From positions 1,178,001-1,242,000 of the forward strand of contig KE546979.1 in the NCBI GenBank assembly GCA_000442125.1: 64,000 nucleotides of DNA, given 5' to 3'. The notes beneath the pieces were generated by a model, which saw only the letters and a program-made list of their open reading frames with translations, was not told the origin of the DNA and ran no database searches. This document shows positions 35,717 through 45,623 of this stretch, piece by piece (positions within the stretch are counted from its first letter, which is position 1; the number at the start of each line of letters is the position of its first letter). The position numbers and the translations under genes were made by a program. This stretch comes from Opeltia flavorubescens (lineage: Eukaryota; Ascomycota; Lecanoromycetes; Teloschistales; Teloschistaceae).

Positions 35717-36253
35717 CCGAGGGTAGTTCGTATCACGTATACGAAAAAATTGCAGTACGACTTTTCTACGGTAAGGGGAAAATTTTGTCTGACTCAGGTT
35801 TTTGTTAGCACAGTCATCAAATATCGAAGCTTCAGCGCTTCCTTTTTCACAATTTCTTTGTATTCGACGGAAGCATATAATCATGAACTTTGTAAAGGAT
35901 TTGTATAGCATAAACCCGACAATTACCCGTCGGCGTCGGCTTTTTCTTTCTTTCTTCTGCAAACGCCTGCGCACTGCACCCTTCCTGCACCTCGACGTCA
36001 TACGAGATCTGCGAGAAAGCTAGATCTTGCCAACCTTAAATCACATCATCTTCAAGTCACAATATCTCAAAGCCATATCTTCAACTTCCCCGAGAAACCA
36101 AGCTGCTTTTAAAGATTGCTACTCTTCTTCGACATCATTGCTCCGTACACACGTTTACTGCAGCGAAGCTACAACCATCCTTCACTATTCCTCAGAAACC
36201 TCACGCCAGGACCTATTACGAAAGGCCGCGATTTGAGTACTTCGACCGCTAAG
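35717..36253. other. intergenic, promoter of the small Cys-rich gene
   Basis: About 540 bp of normal base composition directly after the transposon fossil. CT- and CA-rich stretches just before 36254 are typical of fungal leaders. No gene was recognised. Confidence 0.4.
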
Positions 36254-36828
36254 ATGTGTATAAAGGGGACTTGCGATACATGCAGTAATTTCTTCCCCTT
36301 TGCTCTTCCTCTATCTTCTTCCGATAATCCCCATCCCTCTCTTTCCTCTTCCAACCCTTATATTACTCACCCCTCTGCTCCTCCATCTTCGCACCGCCCT
36401 ATCTTAATTTTCCCCTTCTCCCTCTCCCCAATTCTCCCCCTTCCCCATCCCTGTATTCCTCCCCCTCCCCCCGCACCTACAAAAATCCCCTTCACTCTTC
36501 CCCATTTCCGTCCCCATCCCCATTCCCCCTCTCCCCCCCATTNNNNNNNNNNNNNNNNNNNNCTCCCCTCCAAAAAACCCCCCAGACTCACTAACACCCC
36601 CTCCCCTCCCTTATAGGCAAATCATCCTGGATCGGCTGCGGCAGCCACATCCCCTCCGTAATGGACTCCATCCCCAAAGACCAATGGTGTACCTGCGAAG
36701 GCGGGGTCAAAAGAGGTGGGAAAATGTATCCCCCGCAGGCGGGCAGTATGGATATTCTGCCGAATTGGATGAAAGGGTGGTTTGGAGGGGGGAAGGGGAA
36801 GGGGGTTAAGGAGAGGGATGAGATGTAG
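36254..36828 (+). CDS. small Cys-rich conserved protein (CxxC ... GCGxHIPSVMD type)
   Basis: Exon 1 is 36254-36284 and exon 2 is 36617-36828; the product is 80 aa. It reads MCIKGTCDTCSKSSWIGCGS, then HIPSVMDSIPKDQWCTCEGG and MYPPQAGSM. The paired cysteines (CDTC, GCG, WCTC) suggest a small zinc-binding unit; similar short proteins with CxxCxKxxWxGCGxH occur widely in fungi and bacteria without known function. The tail is Gly/Lys-rich (WFGGGKGKG). The 332-bp intron is unusually long for this window, strongly pyrimidine-rich, and contains a 20-base gap (36543-36562), so its true length is unknown. Both exons keep frame and end at a stop. Confidence 0.75.
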
Positions 36829-37307
36829 GGGATAGGGGGGGAAGGGAGGGTGAGGGAGGGGAGGGGGAGGGAGATGGATGGAGGGGAGGGGGATGAGATG
36901 AAGGTGATGAGAAGGGGGAAGGAGAAGTGGGCGACATAGAAGAGGGTTGGAGGGGCGATGCATGCATCATGCTAATTATGCCTGCTTTGTCTGATCTGTT
37001 ACGGGGGTTTCTTTCCAACCTACACGCTTGCATTTTCTAGCCTGGTTTTTCCACGACATTATGTTTGAAAATAGAACCAAAGAGCAATGAACATCAAATT
37101 GCTTTTTTCCAATTCCTTTCTTTTTTCCTTTGATGCACTTTTCGCAAATGCTCTTCTGCTCGTGGGTTTATCGTGGATTGAAGTAGATAGAGTACACTCA
37201 TATACACCCAACATACCACATTTAACCAATCCCATGTCCACAAACCTCTTTCCCAACCTCCCACACAACCCCCTCTCTCCCTCCCCCTTTCTCCCTCCCT
37301 CCCTTCC
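36829..37307. other. intergenic, convergent 3' regions
   Basis: About 480 bp between two convergent genes. It starts with a G/A-rich tract (to about 36960), continues with ordinary sequence, and becomes C/T-rich from about 37200 towards the GNAT stop. No gene was recognised. Confidence 0.4.
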
Positions 37308-38129
37308 TCACGTCCCGCCTCCCCCACCTACCCCCGTCCCAGGCTCCCTCATCATCAACTCCTCAACCTTCACCCCCTCCCCCCCATACCTCCCCATATC
37401 CATCACTATCGAATCCATAATCTTCCATCCATGCCTCTCATAAAGCCTCACTCCCTTGGGTGAAGCCTCAATATATGTCTTCGCGCCATCGCGGTCTGCG
37501 GCCGCGAGACCTTCGCGTATGAGGAGCCCCCCGAGACCACGGCGTTGATGCGGGGGTGAGACGATGAGGATGTGGAGGACTGTGTTGTTTTCGTTAGTTG
37601 TTTGGTTGGAGAGAGGAGGGGAAGAGGGGGGAGGGGTGGGGAAAGTACAATAATCTTTTTCTTCATTGGTGTATATTTTCCGCTTCGCATCGAGTTGTTC
37701 GAAGAAATTCTCGTATAGGGGTACGTTTGTGCCGACGGGGTAGGAGCGGGAGAGGTCGAGTTTGGCTTTCTCAGCGGCTTGGGAGGGGGAGAGGGTGTAT
37801 GGGTATACCCATTTTGCGAAGGCGACTACCTTGCTGTTGGAGGTAAGGGTATTTAGCTATTGTTGTCGTCTGAATTGTTCAATGGCTAGCGTTCATGAAC
37901 GACGTACTCACCCGCTCTCTGTGTCGATAGCTTTATGCATCACACTCCCCGTCAAGTGCGCGTTTGTAAATGTCTTTTCGTAGTATTGTCTGTAATATTC
38001 ATCTTTCAACCCGGGATCGACGTCGCACATCAGACGCCCGATTATTGGGTCTTCGTCGAAGGCGGCGTTGTGTATGACCACTATCTCTGGGATGTCGGAG
38101 GGTTGGGCAGGGAGGACTTGGAATGGCAT
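37308..38129 (-). CDS. GNAT-family N-acetyltransferase
   Basis: Exon 1 is 38129-37912 and exon 2 is 37833-37308; the product is 247 aa. The N-terminus FQVLPAQPSDIPEIVVIHNA is the first beta strand and helix of a GNAT fold. The junction gives GKVVAFAKWVYPY. The acetyl-CoA loop is in HILIVSPPHQRRGLGGLLIR (Q/R-x-x-G-x-G/A), followed by GLAAADRDGAKTYIEASPKG and VRLYERHGWKIMDS, which close the domain. Between them is a Pro/Ser/Asn-rich loop (TFPTPPPSSPPLSNQ) probably on the surface. The substrate cannot be told from sequence. The C-terminus is Gly-rich and encoded by a purine-rich tract. It shares a 354-bp divergent promoter region with the next gene. Confidence 0.87.
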
Positions 38130-38483
38130 GGTGGGCGGTGGGCTTTGCCAGACTGAATGCTGCTGGAGGAGGAGCCATTGAGTGAAGAAGTGAGTCCCTT
38201 TATGAGACTATGTACTGTGTGTGAGTCAATCGCTTCAAGCATGCATGTTGATTCCCGTTTGTTGGTGCCTGATGCCGCATGGCCATCCGTTAGCGGGCAA
38301 AACGGCGCGGATGCGTCGTCGATCAACCTCGGCAAAGACCTTGTCCCCGTTGAATCCGCGTGGGAACTGAAAAATCTTCGTATTCGAGACGAGCAGATCA
38401 ATTGTTCGTGACGAGACCTGTAGTACGCCAATCGGGTTCACTGACGTCGAGTCGGTAGAATCAAGTCTTCAGTACCGTCAACA
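38130..38483. promoter_or_regulatory. divergent promoter region
   Basis: 354 bp between the starts of the GNAT gene (-) and the 167-aa gene (+). Both promoters must lie here or within the genes. No specific binding site was identified. Confidence 0.45.
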
Positions 38484-38987
38484 ATGACGCACAAGCGCAA
38501 CGCCAGCAACGGGGAAGCCCCTCCCGCCAAACGACCGGAGCCAACGTCGGCAAAGCCAGAAGAGTTCGCCAGCCAGCCCAAAATTCGCGATCAATACGTC
38601 TATATTGTCACAGAAGAACTTTGCGGCCCTCATCTCGAAACCGAGCAGACGATATCCGAAGCGTACGCTACCTTGGAGGATGCAAACCGAAGAGTCCTGG
38701 TACGCCAGAAGGAATTGGATCCTGAAGACTGGGACAATCAATACGACACATTTGGCTGCTGCCAGTCTAAATCTAAAGACATCTTCGAAGGAGAAAGCTG
38801 GAATATTGCAGTTCGACGCTACCTCTTGAATCCTCCTGGTTCTGTTCCCTCATCGGCTTCGAGTGAGGAGGCAAGCCCCGAGCCGAAAACCCCCCTCGCA
38901 GACATCGCTACCAGTGGAGAAAAGGTTAAGCATGGACCTAGAAGATGTGGAGATCCTGATTGTGGTGACTTGGCATGCGTGGATTGA
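38484..38987 (+). CDS. 167-aa conserved-looking protein, unrecognised
   Basis: A single exon. The N-terminus is basic and disordered (MTHKRNASNGEAPPAKRPEP) with an NLS-like patch. A compact domain follows: DQYVYIVTEELCGPHLETEQ, then AYATLEDANRRVLVRQKELD and SWNIAVRRYLLNPPG. The pattern of a strand, a helix carrying DANRRV, and a second strand resembles small fungal proteins with a 'YATLEDANxxV' repeat of unknown role. The C-terminus has four cysteines in a tight CGDPDCGDLAC cluster after a Ser/Glu/Pro-rich linker, possibly metal-binding. There is no signal peptide. Confidence 0.7.
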   Translation: MTHKRNASNGEAPPAKRPEPTSAKPEEFASQPKIRDQYVYIVTEELCGPHLETEQTISEAYATLEDANRRVLVRQKELDPEDWDNQYDTFGCCQSKSKDIFEGESWNIAVRRYLLNPPGSVPSSASSEEASPEPKTPLADIATSGEKVKHGPRRCGDPDCGDLACVD

Positions 38988-39442
38988 GGTGTCAAAAGTG
39001 AATTCTTTCTAGTGCCTCACTTGGCCTGTCCTTCTCTGTTGATATACAGACCTGATTCGACAGTAGTCTTTTGTCCCTGTCAAAATTAGCAAAGCAGCAA
39101 AGAAAATGTTGCCTGAGTTGAATGTATGTCTCCGATGCCTTGGCAAGATGATGCACTTCATAGTCCTATCCTTCTGAGCGCTCAAGATGTGGATCTCATC
39201 ACTCGATGATTCTTTCGCAAGATCTATCCTTTGAACCATCAGTGTTGTCGATCTCTTTTCCCCGGAATAGCATGGGCTATGCGTTACGCAAAATCGTCTG
39301 CGCTGCCTGAAGTTGAAGCCAAAGCTCCCCGCTCCTCAAAAGCAGAAAGTTCTTAATCAAGGACAAACAGTTTTTCTTGCGTTCAAGCGCCGCTTTAGGG
39401 ACAATGATGAGATCAAGCAACTGTGCATGCGCTACCAGGCGA
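38988..39442. other. intergenic, convergent 3' regions
   Basis: About 455 bp between convergent genes. No gene, repeat or RNA was recognised. Confidence 0.4.
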
Positions 39443-40200
39443 TCATCCTACGGTCAACGACGAGGATCGAGAAACAGGTATTTGACTCATCGGCTTTGCT
39501 TCCACGTCCGAATCTTTCGTTTCGATCGATGGCTTAATATCAGCGGTGGCCGTCGGTTCTATCCAGAAGACGGGGAATCGGCGTTGTATGTTATTGACAA
39601 GAAGTGCGGTGACAAGAATAATACTCGACGATAGCAAAACTACCGGAAGCAAATACCAGGACAGACGTTGCACGTCCCGGTCCACAGCTGCGAGAAGTGC
39701 TGTTGCTCCTGCTGGAGGATGCGTCGTTTTGGTGATTTGCATGACGACGATCGCCATCGCAGCCGAGAGCGAGCCGGCCAGCCATCGCAAGTCCTCAAAT
39801 CGTTCAGGTCCTAACAGACCAAAGAGTTTTGTAATACAGACAGCAGTCAGAGCGCTGAGGAAATGGCCGATCATGAGAGGCCTTGGTTGAGCTAAAGGAG
39901 ACTCGATCACACCATAGCAGAGCACGGCTGAAGCTCCCTGATTATTATATTAGGGACGAATCTGTCCTTGATCTCATTTTGGAGATGGCAACTCACGTAA
40001 GATGCAATTATGGGAGGGACTTTTCGGTCTATGAAGTATTGGATCTGACCGAAGATGGCTTGTAAAAGTGAGAGCCCACAGAACGCACCGATGAAGGACC
40101 AGAGGTATGCGCTATAAACCGGCTGTGTTGAGGGCGTTTCTCGATATCCGAGCCAGCGGCTCATCCATCGAGGAAGTCTTGATAATCGACTTTGCGGCAT
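39443..40200 (-). CDS. HPP-family integral membrane protein
   Basis: Exon 1 is 40200-39997 and exon 2 is 39937-39443; the product is 232 aa. Four or five membrane helices are visible: YSAYLWSFIGAFCGLSLLQA, VPPIIASYGASAVLCYGV (across the splice site), HFLSALTAVCITKLFGLL, LAGSLSAAMAIVVMQITKT and YLLPVVLLSSSIILVTALLV. The defining HPP motif is in THPPAGATALL after the fourth helix. Plant and cyanobacterial members transport nitrite; fungal members are not well characterised. The last ~45 residues form a polar tail, probably cytosolic. Confidence 0.87.
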
Positions 40201-41125
40201 CCAGCGATTTTTTGCTGTCTCTATTCCTCTAATTTCGCGACTTTATACTTCGACGTTGTTTGTGTAAGAAAGCTGAGTGCTCTATCCTTCTTGACGGTCA
40301 CAAATTCATGTCTGATATATCACAATCGAAAACAAAATTCATGTGCCGTCAGACCGCGATGGCAAGGCAATCTGGTGATACGTCTGCACGCATCAATTCA
40401 TAGCAACAGCATAATCTAATCAACAGATTTAGAGAATCGAGTGCCTGCGCAAGGTGGAGAGAATGGGGTAGCCAGAGCGCTCTTGTCTTTTTCAATATTC
40501 TTCAATATGTCATTGTCATTATCCCCACACTTACCCTGAGCTAGCAGTTGGTTCTTTACGTAAAAGCTCCAATGTCTTCGTCATCGGCAGAAATCGTCCG
40601 ATGTTTGGCATCTTCTTTTGCTTGTCGAAAAACGGATCCCATTATCATTAATATCTTTCATTATTCTAGCACCTGCTTTAATGAAGTCCCCTGTTTTTGC
40701 AGTGCTTCAGATTGAAAAATTCATTTGGCGATATGGATCTTGTGGGAAGGATCATTATGTCCGAGGAGACATGTTTCATGCGGTTCGAGGTAGGCAGGTC
40801 AGGAGGAAAAGTTCACGAAAGACGGCAATTGTTTGTAAGGGAAAATATATCTGGATACTTTCCCTGGATAAGGAGAGAAAGTTCGATGATGATTTTGTTT
40901 TCTTAAGCATTGCTTTTCTTAGGCCTTTTGAAAAATCCCCTAATGAGAATGAAAATGGTCCTATGTATCCTTGGTATGCAAACTCCCACCAATGTTTCTT
41001 TCATATACTTCCAATCCGATCGCCATGCCAATCGCCCTATATAATATACAATTCACCAGCCCCGCCGAAAAATCTCCGTGGCCTATGCTCCACAGCCCCC
41101 TCCCCTCATTTTACCCTCACTCGTT
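40201..41125. other. intergenic region
   Basis: About 925 bp. The part next to 40200 should be the HPP-gene promoter and the right end the 3' UTR of the secreted lectin-like gene. A plus-strand open frame at 40618-41142 has no domain-like content and is not called. Confidence 0.4.
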
Positions 41126-41868
41126 CTATCCACCGATACTAAACACCTGCCCCTTATCTCCATTCGCACACCCAGTTGAACCTAGCTTTCCGCCTTGCGG
41201 CACTAGACAGACTGAAGAGTCGCTGATGGGAGAAAGCGGTAGGGAATTCGATCCTGTGAAGGCGAATTCTTGGGAGTTGGTCGATGCGCCTCCTCCATCC
41301 GCTCTTCCTCCGCAGGAGAAAAGGATGACTTGATCGCCCGCTGCGCGACGGGGGTCGAAGTTTAGGCATCCGTGCGTCTGTAGATCGAGTTCTAGTAAGT
41401 AAAGAATTCTCCCCTTTATCCACTACTAACATAGAGAAACAAATAAACAGAACTTACCACACTGCTCACAACAAGCACCGCCCCCTGATCAGCCAAATGT
41501 ACCCCTTTACTAACAATATCCCACTTCTCCCCCTCCGCACCCGTACACGCTCCCAGCGTCACGGGGATCAGGTTCTGGCGGAAATCACCCGCCAAAGGGT
41601 CGATGGATAGACAGGCTCCGGTGCTGTCTTTTATGGTTGTGCCGCTGAAGGCTAGGGTTGCGGTTTTGTCGACGGGGTTTGCTTCTGCGGCGGCGTCGGC
41701 GTTGAGGACGCCGCCGGCGCGGGCGACTGGGACGGGGGCGCCGGGTGCTGTGGTGGTGGAGGTGGTGGTGTTTTGGCGAGGGAGGAGAGGGTTGAGGTGG
41801 TTGGTTGGGAGGGCGAGTGTTAGGGGGAGGAGGGGGAGGAGGGGGAGGAGGGAGGTGATGAGATGCAT
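41126..41868 (-). CDS. secreted ricin-B-lectin-like protein
   Basis: Exon 1 is 41868-41458 and exon 2 is 41377-41126; the product is 220 aa. The start MHLITSLLPLLPLLPLTLAL is a Leu-rich signal peptide, followed by a Thr/Pro-rich linker that may be glycosylated. The mature domain reads TLAFSGTTIKDSTGACLSID, ending its first repeat with NLIPVTLGACTGAEGEKWDI, then GCLNFDPRRAAGDQVILFSC and a third part SSVCLVPQGGKLGSTGCANG. This repeating 'CLx(4-6)...LxxC...QxW/F' pattern is the beta-trefoil seen in fungal ricin-B-type lectins and in a common secreted family of Pezizomycotina. It may bind sugars on walls; this is inferred from the fold. The in-frame ATG 26 codons upstream would spoil the signal peptide, so it was not used. 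Confidence 0.72.
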
Positions 41869-43141
41869 TCTTGGTTTCGGGTTTTTTTTTGGATGGGTGG
41901 TTTGGATTTTGGGATTGGAAGAAAGGAATGTCCGCTCCACGGGCAAAGGAAGGAAAGAATGAATGAATGACTGACTGGCCCGAAGACTGCGGGATGCAAA
42001 AGGAATGACTTTTGAAATTCTGCTATGGAAAGCTTAGAGAAGAAAGACCTCAGGTACATTATTTTGCTGGATATATATACATCTTTCCTGGAGTAACACG
42101 CATTAACATACGCACAGATCCAGATGTAGAATCATCCATCGTGACGCTCGGGTTATGGGTACAGTGCAGATTCTGTCACTCGGATTCTGGTCATCCAGAT
42201 CCGCTGAAAACGAAGATCTGGGATCTTAGAGGTGGAAGTTTAGGGTCCTTGAGACGGGGGATTCATTTCAAGCTGCGTGTGTGGTGTTTCGGGATTTTCA
42301 TGCGTTGATGCGTAGGAGGTTTTCGGCGCTTAAGGGGGGGTCGGGGCCGGGCGAGCCGCCGTGGTGGGGAGGTTGAGCGCTTTCGGAGGGAAATCGCAAG
42401 GTAATGCTTCCTATGTACTCCTCTGCGGGCATGAGCAAGAATGAAGTTTCATATCATTGATTGAACTTATGCGCTGGCTCGGATGTGCTCACAGTATGTC
42501 CCCTACCGGTACCAAGGTTGTTATTGGTTCTGGCCATTTCGATGTTTGCTCAAGCCCACAAACAACAAAAAACAAACATTAGGCAAACACTAGACGCCAC
42601 AAGCTATAAGTAGACATGTCATTGCTCCTGGAATTATTCCCATCCTAGGATTCCGTCGAGTTTTCCCGTTCTATGAGGCTATGCGCTTTTCGCTAGGCAA
42701 TGCAATGGCGTTGATCCTCCGAGGCAACAGCAATATGACGGATCATCATCTCATATTCAGTCAGCTCCAGCAGGTTCTTTATTTTGTTTTGTGCGAGTTT
42801 GAAAGCGATGACGTCTTTCCATCAGTTTTCGTTGTTACATTGTTGATATCCTCGTCAATGTCTTTAGTTTCTGTGATGGGTTGAATACTATTGTTTTTCT
42901 ATTGTGTCATATCAGTATATATTGATTCAAATTTCTGATCACTTAACTTCGTCATCACTTCTATCATTGAATTATAAAAAGAACGGAACTTCAATCTTCG
43001 ATCTTCAACCTTCGATTATTCACATCTCCAGGAATTCGAATTTCGATCTCGGACTTCTAAGCTCTTCGCCTTCCACCTTCACTTTTCAAAAAGTTCGCCT
43101 TTCTCACACCTCAACATCCACGATCCTTTCGAGTCACGAAC
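41869..43141. promoter_or_regulatory. long divergent region with CT-rich leader before the LOG gene
   Basis: About 1.27 kb between the secreted lectin-like gene (-) and the LOG gene (+). The 180 bp before the LOG start are rich in CTTC/TTCGA runs (around 42985-43130), like CT-rich leaders of well-expressed fungal genes. No coding family was recognised. Confidence 0.45.
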
Positions 43142-43891
43142 ATGGCATCATCGACCCCAACTCGTATCTGCGTCTTCTGCGGCGCAGGCCCTGGCGGATC
43201 TACGGCCCACATGGCCGCAGCGAAGGCTCTTGCGGAGGTGATGCATGCCCACTCGATTCAACTCATTTACGGTGGTGGTACCACCGGCCTAATGGGAGAG
43301 GTCGCTCGAACCCTGGTAAAACTTGGTGGAAAGGATGCCGCGATCGGCGTCATCCCATCAAGTCTGCTAGGAATTGAGAGACCAGATGAGGATAAAACCA
43401 AGGAGAAGGAGGAGGAAGTAAAGAAGCCTAAGATCCCGGGTAATTGGGCAAAGCGAATGGGCCTTGCCCAAGGCAAAGGGGAAGAAGGACCAACTGAGGA
43501 TGAGAAATCCAAACTCCTTCTCAACGAAGAATATGGTCACGTTGTCATCGTGTCGGACATCCAGGCACGCAAGGTCAAAATGATGCAACTGACCCGCGAT
43601 GGCGGACCAGGGAGTGGCTTCGTCGCATTGAGCGGAGGGATCGGAACTATGGACGAGATCTTTGAGATGATTAGCATGAACCAATTCGGTNCTCATAGGA
43701 GGGGTTCCTGCGTATTGAACGTGGGTGGCTACTATGACGGACTGATCGAATGGGTTCGTAAGGCGGCAGAGGAGAAATTTGTTCGGGGAAACCCCAAGCA
43801 TGTACTAGGCAACGTCTCGAAGGCGGTGGACGTGGTCGAGTGGCTGAAGGCCTATGAGGAAGGGAGGAAATGGGAGGGCAGCAAGAAGTGA
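43142..43891 (+). CDS. LOG-family cytokinin-type phosphoribohydrolase (lysine-decarboxylase-like)
   Basis: A single exon of 249 aa. The Rossmann start RICVFCGAGPGGS, the loop LIYGGGTTGLMG and the motif SGGIGTMDEIFEM (place of PGGxGTxxE, with Glu172) mark the LOG/TIGR00730 family. VIVSDIQARKVKMMQLTRD carries the conserved Arg and Lys of the active site. LOG enzymes split ribose 5-phosphate from N6-substituted AMP (cytokinin activation) or other nucleotide monophosphates. Between GVIP and the HVVIVSD strand (about residues 78-130) is an insertion of ~50 charged residues (EDKTKEKEEEVKKPKIPGNW) seen in fungal forms. An undetermined base at 43691 leaves residue 184 unknown but does not break the frame. 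Confidence 0.86.
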   Translation: MASSTPTRICVFCGAGPGGSTAHMAAAKALAEVMHAHSIQLIYGGGTTGLMGEVARTLVKLGGKDAAIGVIPSSLLGIERPDEDKTKEKEEEVKKPKIPGNWAKRMGLAQGKGEEGPTEDEKSKLLLNEEYGHVVIVSDIQARKVKMMQLTRDGGPGSGFVALSGGIGTMDEIFEMISMNQFGXHRRGSCVLNVGGYYDGLIEWVRKAAEEKFVRGNPKHVLGNVSKAVDVVEWLKAYEEGRKWEGSKK

Positions 43892-44154
43892 GGTCCCTCA
43901 AAAGCCTCTGCTATTCCTCTGGTGATTCTCCGGTGGTAGGAATTGGATAGACTCATAAAAATAAAATTATTTGACCCTTGAATTTGTATTCTGTCCTTGA
44001 ATGACTTCTTCTATGAATCCCGAAACGCTCAATATGATGATAGTCCGACCTACAACCTCTTTAACCCTGCCATTACCCTCCCATCCATAGCCAAGTGACC
44101 TAACCGCCAAATTTTCACCAAGTCTCTAAACTCCCAATCCCCCTTCCCAAACAT

Positions 44155-44949
44155 TCATCGCGGAAAACTTGGCCCCCTCAAAACACAAGTCTGCCTCACC
44201 CCCGACGCATTAACCTCCCCATGCTCCTCCGCCACAACATCACAACTCCCCTCCCCCACCTCCGGCATCAGCAACTCATCAACCACCAACAGCACCTGAA
44301 CCAAAAACCCAAAATGCACATGCCGAAACACAATCCGATAACTAGACGCATAACCCCTATTCGTAAACTCCAACATCCTATTCGCGAATCTCAAAACCAA
44401 ACTCATAGGTATCTGGATCCCTAGGGGGCTAGTTTGGAACGTGATGGAGACGCGATTGATGCGGTGGGTGAAGTAGGATATTACTTGGTGGATTGGGTTC
44501 TGCTGGGCGATTGTTTGTAGGCTTGTGTAGAAGGAGGAGAGGTCTGAGGATGCGGTTTGGAGGGGGGTGTAGGCGGCGTGGTTTTCCATGGTTAGGATGT
44601 CCCATTCTGGGCCTAGGAAGGGGGAGGAATCATCGGGATCGGGATCTGTGCGGGGGAGGAGGAGGTGGCGGTTTATTTTCTTCTTCTTTTGGAGTGGTGA
44701 TGGTTTAGGGGGGGTTTTTGATCTGGGGTGGCTTGGGTGGGCGGTGGTGAGTATCATGAGTATGGAGAAGAGGAATGCTAACGCTGGCCACGAGTGCCGG
44801 CGCATCACGGGGCCCAGAGACTCCGCTTGAAGCTGGAACTGAGTCGGCGGGGATATGGATGAAATTGGGGAGGGTGGGAGTACATGGTCAGGATCCGTCA
44901 TTGAATCCTCGGGTACCCCATTCCGAAAGGATGAAGCCGAAGGGTCCAT
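44155..44949 (-). CDS. single-helix membrane or secreted protein, unrecognised
   Basis: An intronless 264-aa open frame. Residues 1-48 are Ser/Pro-rich. Then MRRHSWPALAFLFSILMILT and TAHP form either a signal-anchor helix or, if the ATG at 44805 is the true start, a signal peptide. A basic stretch (PSPLQKKKKINRHLLLP) follows, then an ordered part: EWDILTMENHAAYTPLQTA, SSFYTSLQTIAQQ, ISYFTHRINRVSITFQTSPL, LVLRFANRMLEFTNRGYA and VFRHVHFGFLVQVLLVVDE. These look like alternating strands and helices. No family was recognised. It is convergent with the LOG gene, stop codons about 260 bp apart. Confidence 0.62.
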   Translation of the reverse strand: MDPSASSFRNGVPEDSMTDPDHVLPPSPISSISPPTQFQLQAESLGPVMRRHSWPALAFLFSILMILTTAHPSHPRSKTPPKPSPLQKKKKINRHLLLPRTDPDPDDSSPFLGPEWDILTMENHAAYTPLQTASSDLSSFYTSLQTIAQQNPIHQVISYFTHRINRVSITFQTSPLGIQIPMSLVLRFANRMLEFTNRGYASSYRIVFRHVHFGFLVQVLLVVDELLMPEVGEGSCDVVAEEHGEVNASGVRQTCVLRGPSFPR

Positions 44950-45623
44950 GACGAGGCGACATGCGCAGAGAAACTCTCCATATTATATGCATTTTGTATA
45001 GGCGAGAGGTGGAAAAGCCTCGCGCTTGGAATTGGACTATCTGTACCCACGTACGAGGGACTGAAATTGAGTTGATAAAGAATAACGTCTTGTTTCAAGA
45101 AGGAGGCTGTATTGAGCGATGAGAGATGATGGAATCAATAGTTAAATAGATTAAAGAAGAGTACTTACGCCCTGAGTCGGTATTGTCAAGCCAAAAAGTA
45201 CGCAACGAAATCAATCAACTAACTCCAATCCCTGATCGCAAAACACGCAACTGGACTAATCCAGATCGTATCGCACAATGTAGCTGCAAAGGTGTGGCTC
45301 GATGGCGATCTCCGCCCACCAGAAAGTTGCATTTAGCTATTTTCTGACCTGAAATCCGTTTTCGTCGTCAGAAGATAGCTAGCGGGGTTAAGGATTTGAT
45401 CCATGACTAGTCCCATTTAGCCAATCAACGATGAATGTGTTTCCCCAGGATGCCGATATGGTTTTAGAAGACAACAAGGGTTATTGTAGCTTATGGAATC
45501 CGACTGGATTGAGTGTAAACATATAAGAAACGGCGAAGACAGTCTATCCTGTCCATATCCTATCTCATTGCTATCCTATACTTTCAGCGATTTTCGCAAT
45601 ACTTACCTTAACTGAACTACACA
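44950..45623. promoter_or_regulatory. divergent promoter region
   Basis: About 670 bp between a minus-strand gene and the plus-strand short-chain dehydrogenase. It includes a CT- and TATA-like stretch just before 45624 (cctatctcattgctatcctat). No gene was recognised. Confidence 0.4.

Noticed and set aside
36367-36597. Minus-strand Gly-rich frame across the gap
   Set aside because: It is the complement of the pyrimidine-rich intron and spans undetermined bases.
40618-41142. 174-aa plus-strand open frame
   Set aside because: Irregular composition, overlaps the 3' end of the spliced secreted-lectin gene on the other strand; no domain.
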